Shown: positions 1-11,639 of the stretch, piece after piece
Numbering within the stretch: the stretch's first letter is position 1
How the letters are laid out: every line of letters begins with the position of its first letter
From: Sesamum alatum
Lineage: Eukaryota > Streptophyta > Magnoliopsida > Lamiales > Pedaliaceae
DNA length: 64,000 nucleotides
Assembly (NCBI GenBank): GCA_034509735.1
Contig: JACGWO010000011.1
Span: 23,916,979-23,980,978, forward strand
Reading direction: 5' to 3'
Translations under genes and position numbers: made by a program
Notes under the pieces: model-generated
Database searches by the model: none
Told to the model about the DNA's origin: nothing
Seen by the model: the letters and a program-made list of their open reading frames with translations, nothing else

Positions 1-592
1 CACTGTTGTTTAACCACCAACCAAAACTTTCATACACATGCAGCGGTTGGGCTACAAAATTAAAGAGAATAAAATAAAAACATGAACCAAACACAAAAAC
101 CTCTTCTCATTTCTTTCACTCTCCAAAACGGAGGACGAAATTTTCTTCAAAATTTCTTGTTTTCACTTCGCTGATCATCTATTCCATAAAGTTTCTCGTT
201 TTTTTTTTTCTTCAGAAAAATATATTGCTGTCTTGGTGTGAAGTGGAAAGACGCAAATTACTGGTGAGTAATTTAATTCAATCTCTGTTCTTCGTGTTTT
301 TTTTTAACTTCATGGCTGCTTACATTCCAGTGTTCTTTTTTGGTTTCTTGTCATGCATGTTTCTTTAGATTTATGCTGTTGAGATCTGGGACTGGCGGCC
401 ATGGCGAGTTGGGATTCTGTGTAAAAGATCGGATTTTTGTCCGAAAGCTGAGATGGGGTTGTGTTGATTTGGGTTCTAATGTATTCTTGAGCAAATGGGA
501 TTTGGAATTTGTGAATTGGAAAAGAATTGGGTTTTTCTTTATTTTGTGTGATTTGGGGTGTTGAAGTTAAGAACGTTGGGTGGTGCTGTGTG
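1..592 (+). promoter_or_regulatory. Upstream region and 5' leader of the bHLH gene
   Basis: No coding sequence is visible. The stretch from about 95 to 200 is CT-rich, typical of a plant 5' leader. A good splice donor (CTG/GTGAGTAA, GT at 264-265) is followed by possible acceptors, a CAG ending at 330 and a TTTCTTTAG ending at 368, so a short leader intron is likely. Downstream an upstream ORF starts with ATG at 373 and ends at 564 (63 codons), 28 bases before the main start at 593. The transcription start and intron ends are inferred, not seen. Confidence 0.5.
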
Positions 593-2419
593 ATGAAAAC
601 AGGATTTGGTATGATGGGGAGTGTTGGGTGGAATGATGAGGATAAGGCCATGGCGGCGGCGGTTTTGGGGACCAAGGCTTTTGATTACTTGATATCAAGC
701 TCGGTTTTAGCTGAATGCTCATTAATGGCGATGGGGAATGATGAGAATTTGCAGAACAAGCTGTCAGATCTTGTGGAGCGCCCAAATTCTGCCAATTTTT
801 GTTGGAATTACGCGATTTTTTGGCAGCTGTCGAGGTCGAAGACAGGAGAGTTGGTTCTTGGGTGGGGGGATGGGTGTTGTCGGGAGCCTGGTGAAGATGA
901 GGATTCTGAGGTTACTCAAATTCTCAAAATCAGACTTGAAGATGAGTCCCACCAAAGAATGAGGAAACGGGTTCTCCAGAAGTTGCATATCTTGTTTGGG
1001 GGAACTGAGGAGGATAGTTATGCTTTCGGATTGGATAAGGTTACCGATGTGGAGATGTTCTTCTTGGCATCTATGTATTTTTCTTTCCCCAGGGGAGAAG
1101 GGGGGCCAGGGAGGTGGTTTGGATCCGGGAAGCATTTTTGGTTATCGGATGCGTTGAAGTCTTCAATTGATTATTGTGTTCGGTCGTTCCTTGCAAAGTC
1201 GGCTGGCATGCAAACTATTGTTTTGATTCCAACTGATGTTGGTGTTGTGGAATTGGGGTCAGTCAGGTGTATTCCTGAAAGTTTGGAGCTCGTGGAGGCG
1301 GTTAGGTCTTCCTTTTCGTCGTTGTCGCCGCTTTTCAGGGCTAAGAAAGCTGCGGCTGTGGCGGCGGTACCTGACAAAAGAGATGGCGACAGCCCAGTTT
1401 CTAGTTTGGTAATTGGTAACCATGCAGAAGTAGTTCCCAAGATCTTCGGGCAGGACTTGTATTCTGGTTGTATGCAATTCAAGGAGAATTTTGCTCCTGG
1501 GAAAGCGGATAACCGGACATTGGATGCAGGTGCAAATGCTAATAGAGTGCCGGTCACAACTACTACTCGTAATGGTTTTCACGACACAGCCTGGATGCAG
1601 TACAGTAATGTGAAGCATGGAAAACAAGTGGAGATTTATAATCCTCAGACTTCAGCAAAAAATGTTCATGGGCTTGTTAATGGGGCAAGGGAAGAGTATA
1701 GGACCAACAATCTTCAGCACCAAAAGCCGGCACAAATGCAGATTGATTTTACTGGAGCAGCCTCAAGACCTGTTACTTCCAGGCGACGTAGTGCAGAGTC
1801 TGAGCACTCAGATGTCGAGGTTTCTGGCAAGGAAGTTCGCAGAGGGCTTCGGGAAGACAAGAGGCCTAGAAAGCGTGGTCGGAAACCTGCCAATGGAAGA
1901 GAAGAACCCCTCAATCATGTAGAGGCAGAGAGGCAGCGGCGAGAAAAGCTGAACCAGCGGTTTTATGCACTGCGAGCGGTTGTGCCAACTATTTCCAAGA
2001 TGGACAAAGCATCCCTCTTGGGAGACGCTATTGCTTACATAGCCGAACTTCAGAAGAAGCTCAAGGACATGGAGTGCGAGAGGGAAAGGCTATCATCAAG
2101 AGAAGCATTGGCCTCGGAAGCTAAGCCAAATACGGAAATGCAAGCCTGCAGTCCAACCGTCGATATCCAAGCTGGCCGTAATGAACTCACTTTGAGGGTG
2201 AGCTGCCCATTGGACGCTCACCCGGTATCAAGGGTCATCCGAGCAATCAATGATGCACAGGCAACTATCATAGAAGCAAAATTTGTTACAGGGAGTGAGA
2301 AAGTGTTCCACACATTTGTCGTCAAATCTCAAGGACCGGAACACCTAACTAAGGACAAGTTGATTGAAGTGTTGTCCCATGAGTCTAGCTCGTCACAACA
2401 GTTGTCTTCTGTGGGGTAA
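593..2419 (+). CDS. BHLH13: bHLH transcription factor, JAM/bHLH13 type (subgroup IIId)
   Basis: 608-residue single-exon protein. The reading frame is open further upstream, but 593 is its first ATG, and homology to the bHLH13/AIB family begins just after it (VGWNDEDKA). Residues about 15-215 form the bHLH-MYC N-terminal domain, with the conserved stretches [22 protein letters not shown] and [14 protein letters not shown] basic [10 protein letters not shown] segment lies near 421-430 and is a probable nuclear localisation signal. The bHLH domain covers about 441-490, with the DNA-contact pattern H442, E446, R450 expected for E/G-box binding. A C-terminal ACT-like region follows. Arabidopsis relatives (JAM2/bHLH13, JAM1/AIB, JAM3) are nuclear repressors that oppose MYC2 in jasmonate responses; repressor function here is inferred from family membership. 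The nearest alternative is AIB/bHLH17 or bHLH3 within the same subgroup. Confidence 0.95.
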   Translation: MKTGFGMMGSVGWNDEDKAMAAAVLGTKAFDYLISSSVLAECSLMAMGNDENLQNKLSDLVERPNSANFCWNYAIFWQLSRSKTGELVLGWGDGCCREPGEDEDSEVTQILKIRLEDESHQRMRKRVLQKLHILFGGTEEDSYAFGLDKVTDVEMFFLASMYFSFPRGEGGPGRWFGSGKHFWLSDALKSSIDYCVRSFLAKSAGMQTIVLIPTDVGVVELGSVRCIPESLELVEAVRSSFSSLSPLFRAKKAAAVAAVPDKRDGDSPVSSLVIGNHAEVVPKIFGQDLYSGCMQFKENFAPGKADNRTLDAGANANRVPVTTTTRNGFHDTAWMQYSNVKHGKQVEIYNPQTSAKNVHGLVNGAREEYRTNNLQHQKPAQMQIDFTGAASRPVTSRRRSAESEHSDVEVSGKEVRRGLREDKRPRKRGRKPANGREEPLNHVEAERQRREKLNQRFYALRAVVPTISKMDKASLLGDAIAYIAELQKKLKDMECERERLSSREALASEAKPNTEMQACSPTVDIQAGRNELTLRVSCPLDAHPVSRVIRAINDAQATIIEAKFVTGSEKVFHTFVVKSQGPEHLTKDKLIEVLSHESSSSQQLSSVG

Positions 2420-3460
2420 TAGAAGTACGGTGTTTAACCAAGTATAAGCAGGCACCATAACCAATCAAGCAGTGTGGAAAGCTTCTATTGAGGTTTTGAT
2501 ATATACATATATATTATATATAGCAGTTAATGCAGGGTTAGAAACAGAAGGTAACTGTTTATTTGACCATGTAGGAGATGAATCATCTGCTGTTTATAGT
2601 ATACATATATGTAATCTCTAAGGACGTATATAGTTTCGGGAGATGAATCAATTTATTAAGTTCAGTTAATGAGTTTGTCATCATTAATTTTGTTCTCAAA
2701 TATGCAAAGTTTCCTTGCTTATTTAGTTAGTGATAGCTTCTCTCTGTGTTTGAGCTTGCATAGGCGATTTCAACGATGGCCGTGTTCGCGGCCGTGGCTG
2801 CAGATACGGGCAGGGGTAGCGAATCTATCATTACAGCCTCATTATGAACTGGATTGGATTTTCCATTGCAAATTTTATTCCATCTTTTATTACATTCAAT
2901 ATTGCAAACGCTGATGTGTATACATATTTTATATATATAGTATATATATGTTGGAATAGACATTGTAACAGAAAATTCGATCCGCAACACCAACGGACAA
3001 AGTGGATGACAAGAGATGTAAAATGAAATTATTGGTTCTTAGTAGTAAATAGGGAATGGGGATAAGATGAGGAAAAAGTATGCATCAGATTCACATGTTA
3101 GATTTGAATTTTGTTGTTGTGGTTGAGTTTGAGAAGAAGTCGTTTTCTCCCCTCCCCTTAAAAATTGGGGAGAAGGAAAAAAGTATTTAGCCAGAAGGAA
3201 AACGTGTGGAATGTGGACAAGTGAAATGACAAGTAATAAATCAAAAAACGTTACTATTCCCACGTTTAATGATACAACAACATTTGATTTGACTTTAAAC
3301 TCACTCACAAACACCAAACCTCTAAATTTGTAGTTAAATTTGAGTAAATGCAGTAGGCCGAATGTTAGGGTCGGTCTGAGACTCCAAATCTAAAATCAGA
3401 TCATAATAAGTTTGCCTAATTTGGGTCAAGAACCCTAGCTAATTTAGCCAACCATAGATT
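2420..3460. other. 3' UTR of the bHLH gene and intergenic sequence
   Basis: The first roughly 250 bases hold TA-rich sequence likely to be the bHLH 3' UTR and polyadenylation region. A GC-rich island at about 2760-2825 contains a 23-codon ORF (2776-2847) in good start context; it has no recognisable homology. The rest is AT-rich with no gene I can support. Confidence 0.4.
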
Positions 3461-3464
3461 AATT

Positions 3465-3500
3465 GAATAGGAATAGGAATAGGAATAGGAATAGGAATAG
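3465..3500. repeat. Hexanucleotide microsatellite (GAATAG)n
   Basis: About six uninterrupted copies of GAATAG, followed directly by the GTGCAT-rich sequence CATGTGCATGTGCATTT. Confidence 0.9.
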
Positions 3501-3754
3501 CATGTGCATGTGCATTTGAACATGATAATAATGTGGATTTTAAAAGTTAGAAAATTCCACACACATTGAGAGATAGAGGGATAGATGTTAGAGAATGGAG
3601 GGTGGAGACTAAGTTGGATGTGGATAAGGAAATGATGAGAAGGTGGAATGGTATTTGTGCATGATTAAAAGGTTTTGGAAGAGCCCTCACCTCACTCCTC
3701 ACCAACATCACATGTTTCTTAAGACTCAATCCAAACATACTTATTATCTACTCA

Positions 3755-3810
<56 letters not shown>

Positions 3811-3820
3811 TACTACTACT
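3755..3820. repeat. (ATT)n / (ACT)n microsatellite
   Basis: About 18 ATT triplets run into four ACT triplets. It creates a spurious poly-Tyr reading frame on the plus strand. Confidence 0.95.
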
Positions 3821-3825
3821 TGACA

Positions 3826-4015
3826 CCGTGCCACGCGGTATCTATGCATATAATTTTTTTAATTTATTTTTATTTTATTGAAGTTCATAATCTGTTCCTG
3901 TATATTAAAGTTTGTCAGTGCCTTACAACCTCATATGTAAAAACTGTCTGATAACTTTTTCTGATGCATTAATTATCAAGACGTATTTTACTTAAACTAA
4001 ATTAAATATTGAAAC
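3826..4015 (-). repeat. Diverged repeat copy, Helitron-end-like
   Basis: The sequence from the CACCGTGCCACGCGG start through the ACTGTCTGATAA and ATGCATTAATTAT blocks matches 13112-13400 of this window in order. In both copies the left edge has a short GC-rich stem-loop like the 3' end of a minus-strand Helitron. Boundaries are uncertain. Confidence 0.45.
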
Positions 4016-4039
4016 TGTTAGTATAAGTAACCAGAAAGC

Positions 4040-5540
4040 CAGTTAGTTGGTTATTTTGTAATCTACTGTTAATAATCTTATTCAATATAATGTTACATAT
4101 CATGAATATAGTTTATTCTTTGGCCGTCTTTGTTGTGTTATATTATATGTTATTACTGCTTTTCATCGACAAAGCCCATAAACCAGTTAAACCAATGAAG
4201 TTGGGTCACGTATTTTATAATGATTGTGAAACCAACTTCTGAGGATTGATCTGAGATATTCCAAGTCAAGAACCTTCAAGAATGGGCATTAAAGAGTTCT
4301 ACAGAAACTTGCACTAAATGATGCATTGAGGTGTTGAGTATCGATTTCATCAACAACAGAAATATGACGTCTATGCACTTTAATGGGTGCTTAACAAGTC
4401 GGTTGTCAAGTTTATCAAATTGACTCGCAGAAGTTGTCATAAGAAAGCTCATTTAGCGTGAGCGATATAACTATAACTCCTTAGTTGCGATAGTGCGGAA
4501 GTTAGTCCTCCGACCTGAGGAGCCACAGTAGCCTTGTGTATGGGTTGTTGTATCTTGGTCTTGGCTGATGTAACTGCATTATTACGTGGTTGCCAAAAGC
4601 CCTATACTAGTGCAGTTAGAGCATACATGGTGTGTTCCAAAAAGGAAGCCATCACTCGTAATGAGATGATGGCGATCTCCTATGTCTTTTGGACTGTGTT
4701 CATTGCTAAAAGTCTGTGGCTACAATTGTTAATCTAATAGAAAAATAATTTTCCATGTTGATTAATGAGAAACATGTACAAAGTGGATACATAGTTATCC
4801 AACTCAAGTATGGAAACCGATTTAGAATTCTGTGCCCTAGACTTTGATTGGGAAACAACGGGATGAAAGATTGTTGCTAGACGACCACCCATGGTAACAA
4901 GTACTCTTGGACTAATAAGTTAATCGAGAGTGATTAATTAAATATGATTTAATTAATCTAGAGCAAGTTAATTGCCGGATTAAATTGTATATGTGATATA
5001 AGCCCAAATCTAGTTGAAGGTAGACCTATAAGGGTCACACGCAACACACTAACGATATGGGATTGAATTATTCCCGAAGAGAGAGCGAGGATTGATTTAA
5101 AGGAGTTTAAATTAATTATTTGAATAATTGTATTTATTCAATTGAGGTCCTATGTGTTAAGAAACCCAAAGTGTTAATTAATTCGATTAATTAAATATTT
5201 AAGTTTTGGTATTAATTAATTGGATTAATTAATCTTATGTCGATGAATTAATAATTTGATGTGAATTTAAATTAATTGATTGGATTAATTAATTTTTAAT
5301 CGAAGTCAAAGTATGTTTAATTCAACTTGTAGTGAAGTCTCAAGGGACTATCAAGAGACCACATGGACCTACCATACATTAAAGGTCCTTGATTAGGGGT
5401 TTGCATCCTCATAAGTAGAGCTCATTTAACATTGGCTTGAATGAACCACCACCTCTATATATAAAGGGTGTTGGAGTCTTAGTGGAGATATACATATATA
5501 TATATATATACATGTATCTTGCTTCATTTCAACTTATGTA
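4040..5540 (+). mobile_element. Probable LTR-retrotransposon remnant, no coding capacity
   Basis: No intact gene. The right half (about 4780-5540) has an LTR-like character: many AATTAATT/GATTAATTAAT motifs, a strong TATA-like CTATATATAAAGG at about 5454-5466, and a (TA)n run after it. I could not find a second LTR, a primer binding site or polyprotein motifs, so this is a tentative reading; a solo LTR or a chimera of fragments is possible. A 67-residue ORF at 4534-4737 has no recognisable homology. Confidence 0.35.
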
Positions 5541-6219
5541 AGGGTGTTTAATAAAATCGCAAGACCGCCCCAGCCGATTGGTCCAACCCAAATCGCGCAA
5601 CGCAATTAGTGGGCTAAGGGTGGGTTGGATTGGTCTTAGGCTAGTAACAAAAAGACCTAATTTTAGCAATCGAGTTTGGTTTTATATTTACGTAAACCGC
5701 GTTCGACCGCAATGATGATGATGATGATGATATTAACAACAACAACAACAACAACAACAATAATAATAAATGCTAGAATTCCTTATATGTTTATACAAAA
5801 GTTTGATAATATATAAACTAATATTCAAGATAATAATAACAATTTTTTTATTGGTATTATAATATATATATGTATGTGTGTAAATGAGATCAATTTATTA
5901 ACTAATTCTTAATTATTGATAATTTTTTATATTTTTATGCAATGGATAAATGCAAGAACTTGAAATAGACGATATCATCATTTTGTTACAATCTTTTCGC
6001 ATAATCATCTTATTTTATTTTAAATAATAATTTTTTTTAATATTTATATATTATTATCATCATTTTGTTATATAATTTAATTTGAAATAAGGACTTTTCA
6101 CAATCTTATTGATAAAAAAGTTGGTAAGTTTCTTATATTTATTTGTATATGTCTATAATAAATAAATATATAACCATGCTAAGTGTTGGTTTTTTTTACA
6201 CATTGTAATTGATATCTCA
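5541..6219. other. AT-rich intergenic sequence with hAT-like debris and a microsatellite
   Basis: About 5541-5705 resembles a hAT end (GGGTGTTTAATAAAATCGC followed by CCGCCC-type subterminal motifs). A compound (ATG)n / (CAA)n / (TAA)n microsatellite lies at 5711-5769. The remainder is AT-rich with nothing else recognisable. Confidence 0.45.
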
Positions 6220-7543
6220 TAGGGGTGATCAAAAAAGTTTAAAACCGCCCAAAACCGCCCGAACCAAACAGAATCGAATCATTTTTTATTATTTATCTTT
6301 CAAACTGTGATTCTAAATTTAGAGTAAAACCACACCGCACTATTGATTTGGTTTTAATTTAGATTTTCAAAAATCGCCAAAAGCCAAACCGAACCGCTAA
6401 ATATAAAATTACTTTTTTAAACTATATATATATAATAATTTGATAAAATAATTAATTGTTTAGAAGAATTTCATATTCAAATTATATAAGCCCAAAATTC
6501 ATAGTAATTTGATTAAAAAAATGTGTTTAATTTTGCAGGCACATTAGGACTTTAAACTCGTTAGATTCTTCTTCCACTTTCTCATTAGTTTTTTTCCCTT
6601 TTTTTCCTTTTTTTTTTTCTCACTCCTGCTTTTCCTCCTCTCTCTTTTCTCTCTTTCACCGCTTCTATTCTCTATTTTTTCCTAGTCTCTTCGTTGCCCC
6701 TGCCTTTCTCTATTCACTCTCAGTCTTCTCTTTTATTCATTTTTTCCTCTCCCTTTCTCCTCTTCGTCCGCCGCACCTCTACCGCCTACACCAAGCATCG
6801 TTTCTAGCTCCGCCTGACCCACTGCAGAAATTTTGTGATGTTTTTGAAAAAAAATTATAATGTGATGTTGAAGTTCTCTAGTTCATCTTATATCACTTCA
6901 AATGCATTTTTCTCGTAAACTTGCAACTTTACATGTGAATTTGTCTACTTTGATCAATAAGCGAGACTATCACATTGCATCAATGGCTATTCGCATAAGA
7001 GACAAATTCCATAAGTATTCAGATAATATTGATAATAAAAATTGTACTGTCTACAGCATTATCTAGTACTAATTATCAAATATTGATTAATGATTAATTA
7101 AATTTGATATGCTTTCTTGACAATATATTTGAAATGTCCATAATCGACCATTCGCCTTTGTTTTAAATGTTTCCCTATTGCTTAGTTTTCTAGATTGTTA
7201 ATATTGATATCAAACTCATAACTTCATTAATTAATTTCTATATATGTTCTTATATTGTAATCTACTAAAAGTTGTGGAGAGTGTTGGTGGTCTATGATGC
7301 AGAATGTTGGTCTTCTGTGCTTGCTTAATACAAACACTAGTTTTACTTCTTGATTTTTGTTAGTCTCAATATCTTATTTTTGTTATAAGTTTTAAAACTG
7401 TCAAACCGCCAAACCGCCCGAAAGGGCACCTTTGATTTTTGTTTTATAAGTGGCAATTTGAAAAATTATTTTATAAAATTGTCAATGACAATTCAATTTG
7501 AAAATAGCTTTAAAAAAATAAAACCACACCGTGAGCACCCCTA
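6220..7543. mobile_element. Non-autonomous hAT-type DNA transposon
   Basis: The left end TAGGGGTGATCA pairs with a right end reading TGAGCACCCCTA, giving terminal inverted repeats that match at 11 of 12 positions. Subterminal AACCGCCC / CCGCCCGAA motifs occur near both ends (6240-6400, 7400-7440), as in plant hAT elements. The flanks share TATCTCAT, directly before the left end and four bases after the right end, an imperfect 8 bp target duplication. The interior has a CT-rich tract (6570-6780) and no transposase, so it depended on an autonomous relative. Confidence 0.7.
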
Positions 7544-8330
7544 AATTATCTCATATCTCTACCAAAAAAAAAAAAAAGATTTTTCACTACCCCCTAAATG
7601 ACCACAACTTAAAAATTATAGTAAATCAATATTATTAACCATAGTCAAATCAAACCAATGCGAAAATTTAATATTTACCACGGTTAATCTATATATGCCA
7701 TGGTCAAAACTTATGCCATGGTTTTAGGCTTTTAGACATGGATCATATTTTGGCCTTAATTACAGAAATAACAGCTAATGACCGTTGCAGAGTCGTGGTT
7801 AATTTATATTTATCATTTTTTTTTTCTTTTGATCATAGTAATTAAGCATAGTGAAAATTCATATTTCTTCGAGTGTATATGTTTCTGCTAATTATCACTA
7901 CAAGAAAAACATTTATTACAACAAAATAATTGTAGCAAAAGCATAAGTTATCACAAAATAATAATATGATTGTGTAAGTGATTGATTCTATACTAAAGAC
8001 CGCAAAAATTGCCCCTACTTAATTAGATCGTAACGTGCAGTTTTGATGATTATCGGGTTGGGGTTGGGCTAAGCTCTCTAAAACCCGCAATTATCAGGTT
8101 GGGCCAAAAAATTACCTAAATTGGCCCAACCTGTACCACGTACACTCCTACTGTTACGTATTTCTCTTCTTCCTCAAAATTTTATATTTTTCATCCTCCT
8201 TAAAAGTTTGAAATTCATTCAAGATTTTCTTAAAAAACCTAGAATACTTTTTACTTCATAGAAGTGTTGTTTGAATCTCACTCTCTTGAGTTTCTAGCAA
8301 GACTCAGAAAGATACAAGTTGATGTTTGTG
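7544..8330. mobile_element. CACTA-type transposon remnants
   Basis: CACTACAAGAAAAAC at 7896-7910 is the hallmark terminal repeat of plant CACTA (En/Spm) elements. Just upstream, ATTTCTTCGAGTG (about 7863-7875) resembles a degraded opposite CACTA end, and 7600-7760 holds repeated CCATGGTCAAA-like motifs that could be subterminal repeats. No transposase is visible and no complete element can be delimited. Confidence 0.45.
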
Positions 8331-8902
8331 TGAACTTACTAACAAAATAATTAATATCAAATAATATGTATACAGTAATAATAATATAGAGTGAAAAAAA
8401 TGCACGAAAATAACATAAAAAATAACTACCAAAGATAATGGGAGAGTGAGAAGTAAATAAATAAGTTAATAAATTAAATTAAATATTAAATTACGGATCA
8501 AATATTGAGAGACACCAAATCGACAGTCTCCCTTAATAATAAGGAATAGATGGATACAAATATTTTTTTCTTTTACTGCACATGCAAATTTCTCAAAAAT
8601 AAAGTATATCTTTTTGTGAACTTACTAACAAAATAATTAATATCAAATAATACGTATACAGTAATAATAATATAGAGTGAAAAAATTGCACGAAAATAAC
8701 ATAAAAAATAACTACCAAAGATAATGGGAGAGTGGAAGTAAATAAATAAGTTAATAAATTAAATTAAATATTAAATTACAGACCAAATATTGAGAGACAC
8801 CAAATCGACAGTCTCCCTTAATAATAAAGAATAGATGGATACAGATATTTTTTTTCTTTTACTGCACATGCAAATTTCTCAAAAATAAAGTATATCTTTT
8901 TG
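8331..8902. repeat. Tandem duplication, 2 x 286 bp
   Basis: The 286-base unit beginning TGAACTTACTAACAAAATAA at 8331 is repeated head-to-tail at 8617 with only a few mismatches and single-base indels. The copies end about 40 bases from the tRNA-Gln gene. There is no ORF in the unit. Confidence 0.95.
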
Positions 8903-8941
8903 TGAAGAAAAAGGAAAAGAGTATAAAAATAAGGGAGAGGA

Positions 8942-9013
8942 AGGTTCCACCGAGATTTGAACTCGGGTTACTGGATTCAGAGTCCAATGTCCTGACCACT
9001 AGACCATGGAACC
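8942..9013 (-). tRNA. tRNA-Gln (anticodon CUG)
   Basis: The minus strand folds as a complete 72-nt tRNA: acceptor stem GGTTCCA at the 5' end pairing with TGGAACC at the 3' end, D-arm with the A-box-like TGGTCTAGTGGTCAGGA, anticodon loop CTCTGAA with anticodon CTG, and T-arm with B-box GAGTTCAAATCTC. The last base, 8942, is the discriminator. A T-rich run on the minus strand about 15 bases downstream (rc of 8924-8930) can serve as the Pol III terminator. No intron. Its sequence is that of a normal plant nuclear tRNA-Gln, so it is likely functional. Confidence 0.95.
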
Positions 9014-9235
9014 AAGATGTACCTTTGTGCTTCATACAAGGTTTTGTCGAAGCACATACATATGCCAATATGGGCTTCTTGATGCTGTCTTTCCACACAG
9101 CGTATATATAATAAGCCCAAAGTAAAAGGACTTGTTAAACATGAAATTAGCCCAAAGTGGAAGGACTTGTTTTGATGCTATGCCCAACACCACCGGTCAG
9201 CCAAAGCCCGATCCAGACGATCAAATATATATATA

Positions 9236-9527
9236 CTAGCAGTCCATGCACACGCAATACGAAAAAAATATATATTAATCAGTGTATTCAAATTACGTAT
9301 TTTGGTCAATTTTAGTACGTATATGATTTATTTTAGATAAAAGTTTAGTAGATCGTGCATATAATATATAATATGACATTTTTTGAAAAAAGAAAAAAAG
9401 TAATTAATAAAGAAAGGAAAAAATCAATTTAGGAGTGTCATTATCATAACAAAAAATTGATATCGTAATGTAAATAATTATATTTTGTGAGTAAAAATGG
9501 GAATCTTTTATATATATATTAGTATGA
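9236..9527 (-). mobile_element. Small non-autonomous Helitron
   Basis: On the minus strand it starts with a TTCATACTAATATATAT-type 5' end (at 9527) and ends in CTAG (9236-9239), preceded by a short GTGTGCATGGACTG stem region. Interior blocks (AAGAAAGGAAAAAATCAATTT, ACAAAAAATTGATATCGTAATG) match the better preserved minus-strand Helitrons at 16620-17144. Confidence 0.6.
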
Positions 9528-10441
9528 ATATATATTATAATATGAGAGTATATGTGAAGTGAAGTGTTAATCACCCAAAGGCAGCTTGTAATAACATTCG
9601 GGAGTTATTCTTTACGCCTCGTAACAATCAAGTTTTAGTTGAAATCGTGTTTCTCCACAACTTGAGATATTCATCAAGTGCTTTTGCTTTTGTGTGTCTC
9701 ACACTTACACTAAGAATATATTTATTTCTTTTCTTTTCTTTTCCTTAAGTAGTTTTGTATACAATTCCAATTTTGTTCACCAGTCAACATTAATTAATAT
9801 GGTAGATTACAGCTATCTTCTCAGAAATTTGACATAATTAAAAATATCTTGTGTTGTTTGAAAAACTATAAATACCTCCTCAAATAGAAAATAATTATGT
9901 AGCCCCTAAACGAAAATATAAAAAGTATTACTTTACCCTTTTTGAATATTTTATTTTTTTCAAAAAAACATTTGAAAAAGTTTTAAACAATATGGGGTTG
10001 GTAAAATAAATATTTCATAGAAAATATTAGTCTAAAAAAATATTTTAGAAAATTCTTAAAAATATATCAAATATATTTAAATCCCACCACAAAAATTGGA
10101 TGGAAACCTAATGGAATGAACTCGTCGTTAGACGAACGTTAAAGTTATTGAGGTATTTATAATTTTTCAATTAACGAAAATATATTTATAATTATGTCAA
10201 ATTTTAGATGAGGTGGCTGAAATTTACCATAATTAATAACATCGGCATGCATGCACCCTCAACTACTTTTCCAGCTACATCGTTTAATATTTTCACATTG
10301 GATCCACATAAAAAGATTAATCCGTAACATATATCTTTTTGTGTGCTCTTTAACTTTTTCTCAGCTGTCTGGCCCTATTGCAGTAATGTGAAGGCCCATC
10401 ATGCCATGTGTTTCTTTCTTTCTAGTGTATAATTAATATAT
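9528..10441. repeat. AT-rich spacer with dispersed repeat family copy
   Basis: About 9840-10235 belongs to a repeat family seen again at 12497-12870 and, inverted, at about 43345-43660. Shared blocks are AAATACCTCC.TCAAATAGAAAATAATTATGTAG, AATATTTTAGAAAAT and CAATTTTTGTGGG. It is probably a MITE-like element; I saw no clear TIRs. The rest of the stretch holds no gene. Confidence 0.5.
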
Positions 10442-10730
10442 GGGAAAAAATGAAATCAACCCCCTTGTGATACTGTACATGGACAAATTATTCCCATATA
10501 AAAAATAAAATATCAATTTATCTTTCTGTGTTTTTTAAAATGAATCAATTAATCTCTCCACGTGTTTTTAAAATGATCGATTAACCTTCCTGTGTTTTGT
10601 AAAATGGAGCAATTTAGGGAGGTAAGTTGCTCAATTTTAAAATATAAAGAGGTAAATTGCTATTTTTTTTTTCATAGAGGGATAATTTGCATATTTGTAT
10701 ATCACAGGAAGGTAAATTGTATTAAATCCA
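10442..10730. mobile_element. MITE with inverted ends
   Basis: The left part (CAACCCCCTTGTGATA, TTAACCTTCCTGTG) and the right part (TATCACAGGAAGGTAAATTG) are inverted relative to one another, giving an imperfect foldback of about 290 bp. A related fragment lies at about 50150-50250. No coding potential. Confidence 0.5.
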
Positions 10731-10838
10731 TTAATACATGCATGCTTGCTTTAATTTGTAAGAACAATTACTACTTGTGTTATGAGTAATTGTTGTAATA
10801 ATTAAGTTGTATCTTCAGAAATTTTGCATTTAAAAATA

Positions 10839-11567
10839 GGGCAAATACAGTTACTACTCTTGAAGTATCCACCCCACATCAATTAGTCCTTAAAGTATTC
10901 AAAAAAAAAAAAAAAAAAAAACCTGACCTTCTAACTCCTTTAATTTTTAAGTTTAAAAGGTTCACTTTATTCTTACTAAAAATTATTTTCTGGAATTTTT
11001 ATTTTCGCTAAAATACTAAAATCACATTTGTCGAGCTCTATCTAATTTTAGTTTAACATGTTCATTGAGCTCTTTTTATTTTTGTAATCCTAAAGTACTT
11101 GAAACTCATTTTATTTTAGTTTCAATTGTTTGTCAAAATAAATCAAAAATAAATTTATACATGCATATATATATATATATTTACTTAAACAAGCATACAA
11201 TTTATAAAATAGAAATGGCTGATGAGCTAATAAAAAAATATACAAATAATATATATTTATATAAATGTACTTTAAACTTGGTTTGATAAATAAATAAAAT
11301 TAAAATTAAATGAGCTCCAAATACTTTAGAATTATAAAATGAACAAGTGAAAACTAGAATTAGTAAAGCTTAAAAAAAAGTGGTTTTGATATTTTAAAAA
11401 TTCTTTTAATTTTTTTTCTGAAATTAATTTTTAATAAGGGTAAACTGGAATTTTCAAACTTCAAAATTAAAGAAGCTAGAAGGTCAGATTTTTTTTAAAA
11501 ATTTTAATACTTTAGAGGGTAATTGATATGCAATGGATACTTAAAGGATGATAACTGTTTTTGACCC
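10839..11567. mobile_element. Long-TIR MITE, family B
   Basis: The left end GGGCAAATACAGTTACTACT is matched by an inverted right end reading GGTCAAAAACAGTTATCATC on the other strand. The inverted similarity continues for more than 150 bases (CTGACCTTCTAACTCCTTTAA against its inverted partner near 11470). A second copy of the family is at 18600-19223. The 73-residue ORF inside is AT-rich noise. Confidence 0.7.
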
Positions 11568-11639
11568 CTTAAAAATTGGATGAAGTTTTTGTCTGTATAT
11601 CTTTTGACATGATACATACAAAGGATTGATGAAGGCTGC

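Noticed and set aside
527..592. 22-residue N-terminal extension of the bHLH protein
   Set aside because: It starts at a TTG, not ATG, and homology to relatives begins after the ATG at 593.
3643..3951. ORF with a long poly-Tyr run
   Set aside because: Produced entirely by the (ATT)n/(ACT)n microsatellite.
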